From NCBI RefSeq assembly GCF_900104845.1, contig NZ_FNSR01000003.1, forward strand, positions 868,001-932,000: a stretch of DNA of 64,000 nt, read 5' to 3'. The position numbers and the translations under genes were made by a program. Below the pieces are notes generated by a model. It was not told where the DNA came from. It saw only the letters and a list, made by a program, of their open reading frames with translations, and ran no database searches. Within the stretch, counting starts at the first letter, position 1. The number at the start of each line of letters is the position of its first letter. Source of the stretch: Paraburkholderia caballeronis (GTDB taxonomy: Bacteria; Pseudomonadota; Gammaproteobacteria; Burkholderiales; Burkholderiaceae). Below are positions 53,933 through 62,553 of the stretch, in pieces.

Positions 53933-54283
53933 TCAAGTCGCGGCGAATTCAAGACGCCTGCGGTTGAGCCGAACATGGAAAATAACGAGCACGCGCCGCG
54001 GGCAGTCGGCCGACACCGACACGGTCCGGCACGGCGCATCGCTGACGACGGCATGACGGCTTTCGACAGCGGAACGGAACGCGAAACCGGCGACATTGCG
54101 CGCGACGACGAGCGTCACGGCGACGGCAATCAATACGCCGATGCGAAAGGGAAAAGACTGGAACACGTGTTCGGGGACGTCGAACACGCAAAGCGCAACG
54201 ATAACGACAGCATCGATAAAGGTCGCTGCAAGCGACGCCACAAGCAGATAAGCCCGCAGCATTTCCACCGTCGATGGCTTCAT
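53933..54283 (-). CDS. Small membrane protein upstream of hpnJ (hypothetical)
   Basis: The protein has 116 residues, with two hydrophobic helices (YLLVASLAATFIDAVVIVALCVF and FRIGVLIAVAVTLVVARNVAGFAF) and a basic C-terminal tail. I recognise no family. It ends 39 bp before hpnJ on the same strand, so it could be the first gene of the hopanoid unit. Hydrophobic periodicity argues for a true membrane protein; the tail has an odd composition, so the 3' end may be non-functional. Confidence 0.55.
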   Translation of the reverse strand: MKPSTVEMLRAYLLVASLAATFIDAVVIVALCVFDVPEHVFQSFPFRIGVLIAVAVTLVVARNVAGFAFRSAVESRHAVVSDAPCRTVSVSADCPRRVLVIFHVRLNRRRLEFAAT

Positions 54284-54762
54284 AGGGTTGCCCGGTCAGC
54301 GCAAGATTACGGATGATCGACAGGCCTTTCGCGACACTTGCGATTCGCCTTCTGCCGGCGAAAAAATCGTACGTGCGCTCAATGACCTGTGTGTGAAACG
54401 TCCGCGATGCTAGCGGTCATTTCTGATGGGATGCTTAAGCGAACGCCATGCATGCAACGAACGTTCGACCGGCGGATCAGGCGGCCGTTTACGTGTTGCA
54501 TATCGTGGTGGTGGTGATGGCGGCGGCGCAGGCGTGCGCGCCCGATCCGGTTGTCCGCACGCTGCGAGGTCGGCGTGAGATCGATGTATGTCGATGCTGA
54601 ATTGTGCGATCGCGATGACGACCGATCGCATCGCGTGATGCGCGCCTGGGTTACTGGCAGATCCATTACAACGAGTTGACTACTGTGTTGCGCGCTCATC
54701 CATTGCGTCGATAGCGCCAGCTATTCGCGTGGCAACTAACAACACCATGCGACATGCTTGCT
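54284..54762. other. Gene-free region, 479 bp, somewhat AT-richer than neighbours
   Basis: No frame here has protein-like composition; the one long minus frame is His/Arg-rich and low in complexity. Base composition is closer to balanced than the flanks. It lies upstream of the hopanoid unit and downstream of the LysR gene. It may carry the hopanoid promoter or degraded sequence. No repeat, terminator or RNA fold was recognised. Confidence 0.4.
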
Positions 54763-55728
54763 TCACGCCGAGGCCGTCGCGCGCTTCGCACGCCGGCTGC
54801 CGCGCTTCGGCGTCGCGCCGGAAACCGGCGCGACAACCGCACGGGTCTGCAACAGCGTCTCGCGGAAACTGCCGACGAGCGGCCGCAGATTCACGCGATG
54901 CCACGCGGCCCACAGCGGCGTCCGGTAGCTGAACCACGGCAGTTCGTGCAGCACCACGCCGTCCGGCGCCTGGTGGCGCAGGCTCTGCTGGATCATCGTC
55001 ACGCCGAGCCCGGCCGCGACGAGGCCGAGCGCCGCGAGCGGCTCGGTCGCCTGCATCGTGATGTCCGGCGTGAAACCGGCCTTCGCGCACGCGGCGACGA
55101 AAAGATCGTGCCGCAGCGCGGTTTCCTTGTGCATCACGCCGATCCACTTCTGCGCGGCAAGGTCGTCCGGCGTGAACTGCTTCGCGCGCGCAAACGGATG
55201 ACCGTCCGGCACCGCGAGCAGCATCGGGTCGTTCAGCACCTGCGCGCAGTCGAGATCGGGATCGTCGGTAGCGGGCGGCTCGCAGACGAGCGCGATGTCG
55301 AGACTGCGCTGACGCAGCCCTTCGAGCTGTTCCGCCGAATGATAGTTGTACAGCGCGATATGCACGGCGGGCCGTTGCGCGCGCAACGCGCGCAGCGCAT
55401 TCGGCAGCACGCCCGAATGCATTGCGTTTTCGAGGTAGCCGATGCACAGGCCGCCCTCGTCGCCGCGGCCGAGCCGCCGCGCGAGCGATTCGAGCCGGTT
55501 CGCGTGCGTGAGAAACGCCTGCGCTTCCGCCAGGAACGTGCGCCCATCCGCCGTCAGGCGAATGCGCTGCTGCGAGCGTTCGAACAACGTCAGCCCGAGC
55601 CGCTCTTCGAGCTGCGCGATCTGCCGGCTGAGCGGCGACTGCGAAATGTGCAGGCGTTCGGCCGCGCGCCCGACGTGCTCTTCCTCGGCGACCGCGACGA
55701 AATAATGGAGTTGGCGAATGTCCAGCAT
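54763..55728 (-). CDS. LysR-family transcriptional regulator
   Basis: The 321-residue regulator starts MLDIRQLHYFVAVAEEEHVGRAAERLHISQSPLSRQIAQLEERLGLTLFER, a textbook LysR DNA-binding domain. The effector domain has LCIGYLENAMHSGVLPNAL. A strong GGAGG site precedes this ATG, which fixes the start. The C-terminal tail is basic (PKRGSRRAKRATASA). It is divergent from an aldo/keto reductase and SRPBCC gene pair, its likely targets, across 102 bp. Confidence 0.9.
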   Translation of the reverse strand: MLDIRQLHYFVAVAEEEHVGRAAERLHISQSPLSRQIAQLEERLGLTLFERSQQRIRLTADGRTFLAEAQAFLTHANRLESLARRLGRGDEGGLCIGYLENAMHSGVLPNALRALRAQRPAVHIALYNYHSAEQLEGLRQRSLDIALVCEPPATDDPDLDCAQVLNDPMLLAVPDGHPFARAKQFTPDDLAAQKWIGVMHKETALRHDLFVAACAKAGFTPDITMQATEPLAALGLVAAGLGVTMIQQSLRHQAPDGVVLHELPWFSYRTPLWAAWHRVNLRPLVGSFRETLLQTRAVVAPVSGATPKRGSRRAKRATASA

Positions 55729-55767
55729 GTCAGACCTCCAAGGACTCAAGTTCCGCATATTATGTCT

Positions 55768-55797
55768 TGGACAGACGCAAGCCCGCAACCTAGACTG
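55768..55797 (+). promoter_or_regulatory. Possible promoter of the aldo/keto reductase gene
   Basis: TTGGAC (55768-55773) and TAGACT (55792-55797) are separated by 18 bp. Initiation would be near 55804 with a 27-base leader. CTTG and CAAG half-sites around the -35 could form a LysR contact. The match is moderate. Confidence 0.4.
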
Positions 55798-55830
55798 CAC
55801 GCACTCCCTTCTTTCCTGGAGCAGTCAATC

Positions 55831-56850
55831 ATGAGCATCAAGGACAAATTGCCCGCCGGCACCGTGCTCGGTTTCGGCACCGCGCCGCTCGGCAACATGT
55901 TTCGCAATATCCCGGACGCGGAGGCGGCCGCGACCGTCGACGCCGCGTGGCAGCACGGCATCCGCTACTTCGACACCGCGCCGTTCTACGGCGCGGGGCT
56001 CGCCGAACTGCGGCTCGGCGACGCGCTCGCCGCGCATCGGCGCGACGACTACGTGCTGAGCACCAAGGTCGGCCGCGTGATCCTCGACGAGGTCGAGGAC
56101 ACCAGCGCGCGCGACCTCGGTGAAAAAGGCGGCCTGTTCGAATTCGGCCGCCCGAACCGGATGGTCAACGACTATTCGGCCGACGCGACGCTGCGCTCGA
56201 TCGACGACAGCCTGAAGCGTCTGCGCACCGATCGGCTCGACATCGTCTGGGTGCACGACATGGCGCAGGACTTCTACGGCGACGAATGGCTCGCGCAGTT
56301 CGAGATCGCGCGCAAGGGCGCGTTCCGCGTGCTGACGCGGCTGCGCGAAGAAGGCGTGATCCGCGCATGGGGTCTCGGCGTGAACCGCGTCGAGCCGTGC
56401 GAACTGACGCTCGATCTCGCGGAAGCGAACCCGGACGGCTTCCTGCTGGCCGGCCGCTACACGCTGCTCGACCACGAACGCGCATTGCAGCGGCTGATGC
56501 CGGGCGCGCTCGCCCAGAACGTCGAGATCGTCGTCGGCGGGCCTTACAGCTCGGGCGTGCTCGCGGGCGGCACGCACTTCGAATATCAGCAGGCGTCGCC
56601 GGAGATTCTCGCGAAGGTCGAGCGCATCCGCGCGATCGCCGCGCGTTACGGGGTGCCGGTCAAGGCGGCCGCGCTGCGCTTCTCGCTCGCGCATCCGGCG
56701 ACTGCCGCGGTGATTCCGGGCGCGAGCCGTCCGGAACGGATCGCCGAGGATCAGGCCGCGCTGAAGGTCGAGATTCCGGCGGACTTCTGGCGCGAAATGC
56801 GCGAACAGGAACTCGTCGCGGCGAATGCGCCGCTGCCGATCGATCGTTGA
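55831..56850 (+). CDS. Aldo/keto reductase (pyridoxal/L-fucose dehydrogenase type)
   Basis: This 339-residue (beta/alpha)8 oxidoreductase has the catalytic tetrad segments GIRYFDTAPFYGAG (Asp, Tyr), VLSTKVGRV (Lys) and DIVWVHDM (His). The cofactor-binding end reads AVIPGASRPERIAEDQAAL. The branch includes D-threo-aldose (L-fucose) and pyridoxal dehydrogenases, but substrate cannot be set from sequence. GGAG lies 9 nt before the ATG. The divergent LysR is the likely activator; an SRPBCC gene follows 13 bp later. Confidence 0.9.
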   Translation: MSIKDKLPAGTVLGFGTAPLGNMFRNIPDAEAAATVDAAWQHGIRYFDTAPFYGAGLAELRLGDALAAHRRDDYVLSTKVGRVILDEVEDTSARDLGEKGGLFEFGRPNRMVNDYSADATLRSIDDSLKRLRTDRLDIVWVHDMAQDFYGDEWLAQFEIARKGAFRVLTRLREEGVIRAWGLGVNRVEPCELTLDLAEANPDGFLLAGRYTLLDHERALQRLMPGALAQNVEIVVGGPYSSGVLAGGTHFEYQQASPEILAKVERIRAIAARYGVPVKAAALRFSLAHPATAAVIPGASRPERIAEDQAALKVEIPADFWREMREQELVAANAPLPIDR

Positions 56851-56863
56851 AAGGAGACCTGCG

Positions 56864-57286
56864 ATGGCACAAGCCCATGCAAGCATCGAGGTGCCGGTCT
56901 CGCCGGATACCGTGTGGCAACTGATCGGCGGCTTCGGCTCGCTGCCGGACTGGCTGCCGTATATTCCGGATAGCGAACTGTCCGACGGCGGACGCGTGCG
57001 GCGGCTCGCGAATCCGGACGGCGACGCGATCGTCGAGCGGCTCGTCGCATTCGACGATGCGGATCGCAGCTATAGCTATGCGATCCTCCAGGCGCCGTTT
57101 CCGGTGACGGGCTATCGCGCGACGCTGCGCGTGCGGGCAACGGACGACGCGGCGCGCGCAAAGGTCGAATGGTCGGGCAGTTTTACGCCGGTCGGCATCA
57201 GCGACGATGACGCGAGCCGGTTGTTCCAGCGCATCTACGAGGAAGGGCTCGGTGCGCTTGCGAAGCGGCTGGGCGCGGGCGACTAG
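56864..57286 (+). CDS. SRPBCC-family (polyketide cyclase/dehydrase-like) protein
   Basis: The protein has 140 residues and a START-like helix-grip fold: ASIEVPVSPDTVWQLIGGFGSLPDWLPYI at the N-terminus and an amphipathic C-terminal helix (ASRLFQRIYEEGLGALAKRL). It has a hydrophobic pocket for a small lipid or aromatic compound. AAGGAG lies 7 nt before the ATG. Translationally close to the aldo/keto reductase, it is part of the same LysR-controlled operon. Actual activity unknown. Confidence 0.88.
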   Translation: MAQAHASIEVPVSPDTVWQLIGGFGSLPDWLPYIPDSELSDGGRVRRLANPDGDAIVERLVAFDDADRSYSYAILQAPFPVTGYRATLRVRATDDAARAKVEWSGSFTPVGISDDDASRLFQRIYEEGLGALAKRLGAGD

Positions 57287-57295
57287 AGCGACATG

Positions 57296-57324
57296 GAACA
57301 GGACTGCAAAAAGCAGCCCTGTTC
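57296..57324. terminator. Hairpin terminator between convergent SRPBCC and GT2 genes
   Basis: GAACAGG and CCTGTTC form the outer stem. Inner CTGC/GCAG flanks an AAAAA loop, with one unpaired base each side. It lies 10 bp past the SRPBCC stop and 29 bp past the GT2 stop. It has no U tract but is a stable 11-bp stem and probably serves both genes. Confidence 0.55.
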
Positions 57325-57352
57325 TATCGACTGTGCCGAACACCGTACTCCG

Positions 57353-58276
57353 TCAATTCGGCGGCGGCGGCAATGACCGGCTGCGCAAATGCAACGCCCC
57401 GGCGAGCGGCGATTTCGGTTCGCTGACGAGCGTCGTCACCAGAATGCCGACGAGCGATACGATCACGAGCAGATACGCGGTATGAAGATAAGTGATCTGC
57501 CGTTTGTACCGCGCGGTGAACGTCGGCGCGAAGTCCTTCATCCGGCGCGAGAACACGCCGATCGGATTGTGCGAAATCGCGCGATACCGTTCGCTGTTGC
57601 GCGCGTAGATGAGCCGCATCGACTCCTCGACGCGGCCCGACTGGATCTGCTCGGTCGTGCGCGACACTTCCTTCACGCGATAATAGAACAACGGCTTCTT
57701 CACGAGCCGCACCTCGGACTGCGGATCGAGCAGGCGCACGTAGAACTCCCAGTCCTCGAAGCCGTGAACCATCTCCTCCGAATAACCGCCGGACCGCTCG
57801 AACGCGTCACGCCGAAAGACCGCCGAATTCACGAGCATGTTCTGAAGTAGCAGCTTCTCGTACGAATAGTCGGGCAGTCGCCAGATGCGATTCTTCGCGC
57901 CGAAGAGACGCGTGCGGCAGTGAACCAGCGTCGCGGCGGGATGCCTGCCGAAGCAGTCCATCACGGATGCCAGGAAGTCCGGGTGGAGCCGGTCGTCGCC
58001 GTCGAGCGGCAGGAAGTAGCTGCCCGTCGCATGCGCGAAGCCCAGGTTGCGCGACGCGGCGACGCCGCTGTTCGGCTTGTGGATGTAGCGGAATCGCGGG
58101 TCGCTCTGGACGAACGACGCGATGATGTCGGCGGAACCGTCGGTCGAACCGTCGTCCACGACGATGCACTCCCAGTCGCGATAGCCCTGCGCCGCGACCG
58201 ATTGCAGCGTTTCCCCGATGAATCGTTCCTGGTTGAAGCAGGGAACGACGATTGAAACCTTACCCGTGCTGGACAT
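57353..58276 (-). CDS. Glycosyltransferase family 2 with C-terminal membrane helix
   Basis: The 307-residue protein opens KVSIVVPCFNQERFIGETLQSV. It has the UDP-binding DDGSTDGSADII, the metal-binding DGDD, and a late catalytic segment VHGFEDWEFYVRLL (ED motif). One C-terminal helix (TAYLLVIVSLVGILVTTLV) anchors it in the inner membrane. It probably adds a sugar to a lipid-linked or surface glycan. It is isolated from other glycan genes. A region of 377 bp upstream has no gene. Confidence 0.88.
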   Translation of the reverse strand: MSSTGKVSIVVPCFNQERFIGETLQSVAAQGYRDWECIVVDDGSTDGSADIIASFVQSDPRFRYIHKPNSGVAASRNLGFAHATGSYFLPLDGDDRLHPDFLASVMDCFGRHPAATLVHCRTRLFGAKNRIWRLPDYSYEKLLLQNMLVNSAVFRRDAFERSGGYSEEMVHGFEDWEFYVRLLDPQSEVRLVKKPLFYYRVKEVSRTTEQIQSGRVEESMRLIYARNSERYRAISHNPIGVFSRRMKDFAPTFTARYKRQITYLHTAYLLVIVSLVGILVTTLVSEPKSPLAGALHLRSRSLPPPPN

Positions 58277-58653
58277 GTTGTCGTCTGTCTTCGTTTTTTT
58301 CCTGCCGGCGCGCGGGCGGTCTGTCCCGTCGATTTTTCTGCTGGCAAGCCCCGTAGCTGCGCATTGTACCGCCGTACCGCCGAGTGATCGCCCGGAATCG
58401 GGCTTCGGCTCAACGGCCGCCGCGCGGCGCGATGGCCGCGGTATCCGGCTGGCCGCTTCGCGTCACGGGCTTTTTCTTTCGCCAGGCTTTCACATCCACT
58501 GCCGCCCCGCAACGAATGCGACATCGTCATCATGATGGTTTGCATCGGCCCGTGCGTGCATGCGCTCGCGATCCCCGGCTGACGCCGAATGCGGCACGAG
58601 CGCGCCAGCCGCTACAATCCCCCGACACCCAATCACCCTCACCCGGAGCCACC
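58277..58653. other. Divergent intergenic region, 377 bp
   Basis: The gap lies between the GT2 and YciI genes. It should hold both promoters. I saw no clear -35/-10 pair, no dyad worth reporting and no protein-like frame. Confidence 0.4.
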
Positions 58654-58950
58654 ATGCCGTACATGATCGAAACGTGGGACAAGCCGAACCATGCACACGT
58701 GCGCGAACGCGAGCGGCCCGCGCATCTCGCGTTCCTCGCGCAACACACTGAGAAGCTGCTCGCGTGCGGCCCGAAGCTGAACGACGACGGCCAGGGCGCG
58801 CACGGCAGCCTCTATGTGCTCGACGTCGACACGCGCGACGAAGCGGAGCGCTTCATCGCCGCCGATCCGTACGCGCTGGCCGAGCTTTTCGAGCGCGTGT
58901 CGGTCGTCCGCTGGCGCAAGGCTTATCTCGACGGCCGCAGCTATCTGTAA
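58654..58950 (+). CDS. YciI-family protein
   Basis: The 98-residue protein of the YCII dimeric alpha-beta barrel family begins MPYMIETWDKPNHAHVRERERPAHLAFLAQH. The conserved His/Asp pair lies in HLAFL and in FIAADPYALAELF. Relatives include a chlorohydroquinone-type hydrolase, but most have no known role. CGGAG lies 6 nt before the ATG. It stands alone upstream of a small unknown gene. Confidence 0.87.
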   Translation: MPYMIETWDKPNHAHVRERERPAHLAFLAQHTEKLLACGPKLNDDGQGAHGSLYVLDVDTRDEAERFIAADPYALAELFERVSVVRWRKAYLDGRSYL

Positions 58951-59108
58951 TCGTTCGCTGTCGTGGCGCCCCGAAACCGGCTCGACGACAGTCCATCGAA
59001 CAACGACACCAGGCGCACGGCGCAAACGTCCCGCGCAGCGCGCCTGGCAAAGACCCTGGCCCGCTCCCGCCGGCCCGCGATCCTTGCGCTCGCTCACCCT
59101 ATCCGTTT

Positions 59109-59150
59109 TGATAGCTAGCCAGTGCCCGCTGCTGTCCTACAGTGCTATCA
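59109..59150. promoter_or_regulatory. TGATAGC...GCTATCA dyad upstream of a small unknown gene
   Basis: TGATAGC (59109-59115) and GCTATCA (59144-59150) are perfect inverted 7-bp arms with a 28-base spacer, 46-87 bp upstream of the 59196 start. It is a candidate operator; the wide spacing makes it uncertain. Confidence 0.3.
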
Positions 59151-59195
59151 GAACGACAAGAAACAAACCACTATCGACCGTTGCGGGGCGTCACC

Positions 59196-59438
59196 ATGAC
59201 ATTCGTCGACCAGGAAATCGCGCACATCACGAACGCGATGGCCATCTCGTTGCAGGGGCTCGCGGAAACCGGCGTGCCGGTGCTGCCCGCCGCCTACTGG
59301 CGAGAACGCATCCACAAGCTGATGGACGGGAATCATCTGGTGCACGGCCAGCTATGCGCGGTGGACACGCTGCTGCGCCAGCTGGACGGCTTCGAGGCGG
59401 TCCAGCGCTGGTCGATGCCGGCCGGCAACGCCGCGTGA
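59196..59438 (+). CDS. Small hypothetical protein
   Basis: This 80-residue soluble, largely helical protein (MTFVDQEIAHITNAMAISLQGL to RWSMPAGNAA) matches no family I recognise. The start at MTFVDQ has a G-rich ribosome site about 6 nt upstream; an ATG 18 codons earlier is possible but is close to the upstream dyad. Composition and codon use fit the region, so I treat it as real. Confidence 0.6.
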   Translation: MTFVDQEIAHITNAMAISLQGLAETGVPVLPAAYWRERIHKLMDGNHLVHGQLCAVDTLLRQLDGFEAVQRWSMPAGNAA

Positions 59439-59538
59439 CCTGATGGACGAAGCGCGCGGCGCAAGCAACCTGCCGCCGCCACGCGCTTGCGACTACATGG
59501 ATGTAAACGCCTGATCGCGAGCGGCAACCTCGCGGCGC

Positions 59539-60417
59539 TCAGTGCTGCACGCCCCAGCGGCGCACGGTCAGCCGCTCCAGCGTGTCGAACACCAGATGCT
59601 CGACGAGCAGCCCGATCAGGATCACCGCCGCGAGGCCCGCGAACACGCGATCGGTGTAAAGCTCATTACGGTTCTGAAAGATGTACCAGCCGAGGCCGCC
59701 ATTGCCGCTGCTCGCGCCGAACACCAGTTCCGCCGCGATCAGCGTGCGCCACGCGAACGCCCAGCCGACCCGCAGCCCCGCGAGGATCGACGGCAGCGCG
59801 GCCGGCACGAGGATCAGCACGACATGGCGCAGCCCGGTCAGCCCGTAGTTGCGGCCGGTCATCCGCAGCGTCTGCGGCACCGCCTGGAAACCCGAATACG
59901 TGTTCAGCGCGAGCGGCCACAGCACCGCATGCACGAGTACGAACAGCAGACTGCCGGTGCCGAGCCCGAACCACAGCAGCGCGAGCGGGAGCAGCGCGAT
60001 CGACGGCAGCGGGTTGAACATCGCGGTCAGCATCGACAGCAGATCGCGGCCGATGCGCGTCGACACCGCAAGCGACGTCAGCACGAACGCGCACGCGACG
60101 CCGAGCAGATAACCGCGCAGCAGCACCGACATCGACACGGCGGTTTTCTGCAACAACTCGCCCGACAGGACGCCCTGCACGAACGCGACCGCGGTCGCGC
60201 CGAACGTCGGCAGCAGCAGGTCGTTGTCCATCGCGCGCGCGAGCGCCTCCCATGCGCCGATCAGCACCAGCGCGATCAGCGCCTTGCGCAGCCACGACTG
60301 CGATGCGAGCCGCTTCGCGAACGGCAGCGGCGTCTCCACCGCGAGGTCGCCGACCGGCTCCAGCGGCCGCTCGTATTCGGCGCGCACCGGCGGCGTCAGC
60401 GGATGAGGCGTGCTCAT
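59539..60417 (-). CDS. ABC transporter permease (sulfonate/nitrate/taurine type)
   Basis: This 292-residue permease of the SsuC/TauC/NrtB family has about six helices. A periplasmic-side start is followed by the EAA-like loop YGLTGLRHVVLILVPAALPSILAGLRVGWAFAWRTLIAAELVFG, which contacts the ATPase. The ATG overlaps the ATPase stop by 4 bp. It ends the minus-strand operon (binding protein, ATPase, permease). Substrate could be an alkanesulfonate, taurine, nitrate or thiamine precursor. No monooxygenase is present to favour one. Confidence 0.9.
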   Translation of the reverse strand: MSTPHPLTPPVRAEYERPLEPVGDLAVETPLPFAKRLASQSWLRKALIALVLIGAWEALARAMDNDLLLPTFGATAVAFVQGVLSGELLQKTAVSMSVLLRGYLLGVACAFVLTSLAVSTRIGRDLLSMLTAMFNPLPSIALLPLALLWFGLGTGSLLFVLVHAVLWPLALNTYSGFQAVPQTLRMTGRNYGLTGLRHVVLILVPAALPSILAGLRVGWAFAWRTLIAAELVFGASSGNGGLGWYIFQNRNELYTDRVFAGLAAVILIGLLVEHLVFDTLERLTVRRWGVQH

Positions 60418-61280
60418 GACGCGGCTCCCGTTTCCTCGAACAGCAAACGATGAATGTGCGCAACGCTGTCACGGAACGTGTCCTGACCGGCGCTGTCGTG
60501 CGTGTATTGATGGCTGTTCAGTTCCGCGCGCACGCGCCCCGGGTGCGGCGACAGCAGCAGGATCCGGTTGCCGACGATCAGCGCCTCCTCGATCGAATGC
60601 GTGACGAACAGCAGCGTGAAGCGCACGTCGTCCCACAGGCGCAGCAGTTCCTCCTGCATCTTGCGGCGCGTGAGCGCGTCGAGCGCGGCGAACGGCTCGT
60701 CCATCAGCAGCACGCGCGGCTGCATCGCGAGCGCGCGCGCAATTGCGACGCGCTGCTTCATGCCGCCGGACAGCGTATGCGGATAGGCATTCGCAAACGA
60801 CGCGAGCCCGACCTTCTCCAGATAGTGCAGCGCCAGCCCGTTCGCTTCCGTGCGGCCGAGCTTCTTCGCGACGCGCAGCGGAAATGCCACGTTCTGCAGC
60901 ACCGTTTTCCACGGCGGCAACTGGTCGAATTCCTGGAACACCACGATCCGGTCCGCCCCCGGCCCGCGCACCGGCTCGCCGCCGAGCGAGATCGTGCCGG
61001 ACACCGGCGGGATAAACCCCGCGACCGCCTTCAGCAACGTGGACTTGCCGCAGCCCGACGGCCCGAGCAGCACGAAGCGGTCGCCACCGTACACGTCGAA
61101 GCTGACGTTGTGCGTCGCGCGCACGATGCGTTCGCGGGTCCGGTATTCGAGGCTCACGCGATCGACCGACAGCAGCCGGCCGCTGGCTGCGGCGGCCGCC
61201 GCGGCAGCGGTCGCAGCCGTCGCCGCGGGAACGGTAAGCGGCGTGGAATCGATGAAAGCGGCCGAAGCGGAAGCGCCCAT
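60414..61280 (-). CDS. ABC transporter ATP-binding protein (sulfonate/nitrate/taurine type)
   Basis: The 288-residue ATPase has Walker A GPSGCGKST, a Q-loop region VFQEFDQLPPWKT, signature TLSGGMKQRVAIARAL and Walker B VLLMDEPFAALD; His is in FVTHSIEEAL. About 45 N-terminal residues before the domain are Ala/Thr-rich. The start at MGASASA was chosen; 38 upstream codons would extend into the hairpin region. It is coupled to the permease by ATGA and 220 bp downstream of the binding-protein gene. Confidence 0.92.
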   Translation of the reverse strand: MGASASAAFIDSTPLTVPAATAATAAAAAAAASGRLLSVDRVSLEYRTRERIVRATHNVSFDVYGGDRFVLLGPSGCGKSTLLKAVAGFIPPVSGTISLGGEPVRGPGADRIVVFQEFDQLPPWKTVLQNVAFPLRVAKKLGRTEANGLALHYLEKVGLASFANAYPHTLSGGMKQRVAIARALAMQPRVLLMDEPFAALDALTRRKMQEELLRLWDDVRFTLLFVTHSIEEALIVGNRILLLSPHPGRVRAELNSHQYTHDSAGQDTFRDSVAHIHRLLFEETGAAS

Positions 61281-61369
61281 CACTGCGCTCCCGGCCGCGT
61301 GTTGCCGGCGATAACTGACGCTATGACTTTCACGATGAGGATATGGCAGACGAAAAACGACACGATACG

Positions 61370-61490
61370 GCCGCGCCGGGCGTCGCCCAACCAATGTTTC
61401 CGCATATTCAATACGCGGCGACGCATAAGCGTCGGTATCGGCTGTCTCGCAACCGATACGTCCGCCGCGACGGCCAAATCGCGGCGGACG
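61370..61490. repeat. Cluster of inverted repeats between binding protein and ATPase genes
   Basis: GTATCGG (61435-61441) pairs with CCGATAC (61453-61459). CGTCCGCCGCGA (61459-61470) pairs with TCGCGGCGGACG (61479-61490), a perfect 12-bp stem with an 8-base loop. An outer GCGTCGCC/GGCGACGC pair lies to the left. It starts 11 bp after the binding-protein stop. Such hairpins stabilise the upstream message and lower downstream expression in periplasmic-binding-protein operons. Confidence 0.55.
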
Positions 61491-61500
61491 CAGTGGGCTT

Positions 61501-62553
61501 TCAACTTCCCGACGCGGTCGCCGGATCGTCGAAGAAGTAGTCCTTCCACGACTTCGGCTCGTTGCGGATCGCGCCGACCCGATACATGAACTGCGCGAGC
61601 GGATATGTATTCTGCGGCGCGACCTTGAACTGCACCTGCGGGTTGCGGATCACCGACAGCAGCAGGTTGCGGTCGGTCTTCGCCTGGTTCACGCGGATGT
61701 AGATGTCCGCGGCGGCTTCCGGATTCGCGGCGATGAAGCTCGCCGCATCCGCGAGGCCGTTCACGAACGCGCGATACGTCTTCGGATTCTCGTTGCGGAA
61801 CTTCTCGGTCGCATACAGCACGGTCGCCGAGCTGGGGCCGCCGAGCACGTCGTACGAGTTCAGCACGATGTGCGCCTTCGGATTGCCGGCCAGTTCCTGC
61901 TCCTGGAACGGCGGGTTGCCGAAGTGACCGGTGATCTCGGTGCCGCCCGCGATGATCGCGGCGGTCGCGTCCGGATGCGGGACCGCGACGGTCAGCTTGT
62001 CGAGCCGGTCGTATTCCTTGTCGCCCCAGCGTTTCGCGGCGGCGAACTGCAATACGCGCGACTGCACCGACACCGACACGGCCGGCAGCGCGATGCGGTC
62101 CTTGTCGGTGAAGTCGGCGATCGTCTTCACGTTCGGATTGTTCGATACGAGGTAATAAGGCAGGTTGCCGAGCGACGCGACGCCCTTCACGTTCTGCCGG
62201 CCGTGGGTGCGGTCCCAGATCGTCAAGAGCGGACCGACGCCCGCGCCGGCGATGTCAACCGAGCCGCTCAGCAGCGCGTCGTTGACGGCCGAGCCGCCGG
62301 ACAGCTTCACCCAGTCCACCTTGATGTCGAGCCCTTCCTTGCGGCCTTCCTTCTCGATCAGTTGCTGGTCGCGCGCGACGTTCAGCAGCAGATACACGAT
62401 GCCGAACTGTTCGGCCACGCGGATGGTCCCTTCCGCATGCGCATCCGGCGCGACGCCGAGGCCCGCGGCCAGGGTGGACACGGCGAGCAGCGCGGCCGCG
62501 AACCGGCGCGCGGCGACGCGGCGGCCAGAGAAAGGTCGAACGGTGGACAGCAT
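61501..62553 (-). CDS. ABC transporter substrate-binding protein (sulfonate/nitrate/taurine type)
   Basis: This 350-residue periplasmic binding protein has a signal peptide VAARRFAAALLAVSTLAAGLGVAPDAHA; the mature part begins EGTIRVAEQFGIVYLLLNVARDQQLIEKEG. This is the SsuA/TauA/NMT1 fold. The core has AGAGVGPLLTIWDRTHG. The start at MLSTVRPFS is likelier than 33 codons upstream. It begins the three-gene minus-strand transporter operon. Ligand unknown. Confidence 0.9.
   Translation of the reverse strand: MLSTVRPFSGRRVAARRFAAALLAVSTLAAGLGVAPDAHAEGTIRVAEQFGIVYLLLNVARDQQLIEKEGRKEGLDIKVDWVKLSGGSAVNDALLSGSVDIAGAGVGPLLTIWDRTHGRQNVKGVASLGNLPYYLVSNNPNVKTIADFTDKDRIALPAVSVSVQSRVLQFAAAKRWGDKEYDRLDKLTVAVPHPDATAAIIAGGTEITGHFGNPPFQEQELAGNPKAHIVLNSYDVLGGPSSATVLYATEKFRNENPKTYRAFVNGLADAASFIAANPEAAADIYIRVNQAKTDRNLLLSVIRNPQVQFKVAPQNTYPLAQFMYRVGAIRNEPKSWKDYFFDDPATASGS

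Noticed and set aside
54379-54699. Minus-strand frame of 106 codons with a His run in the gene-free region
   Set aside because: No ribosome site, low-complexity His/Arg stretch and no protein-like hydrophobic pattern.
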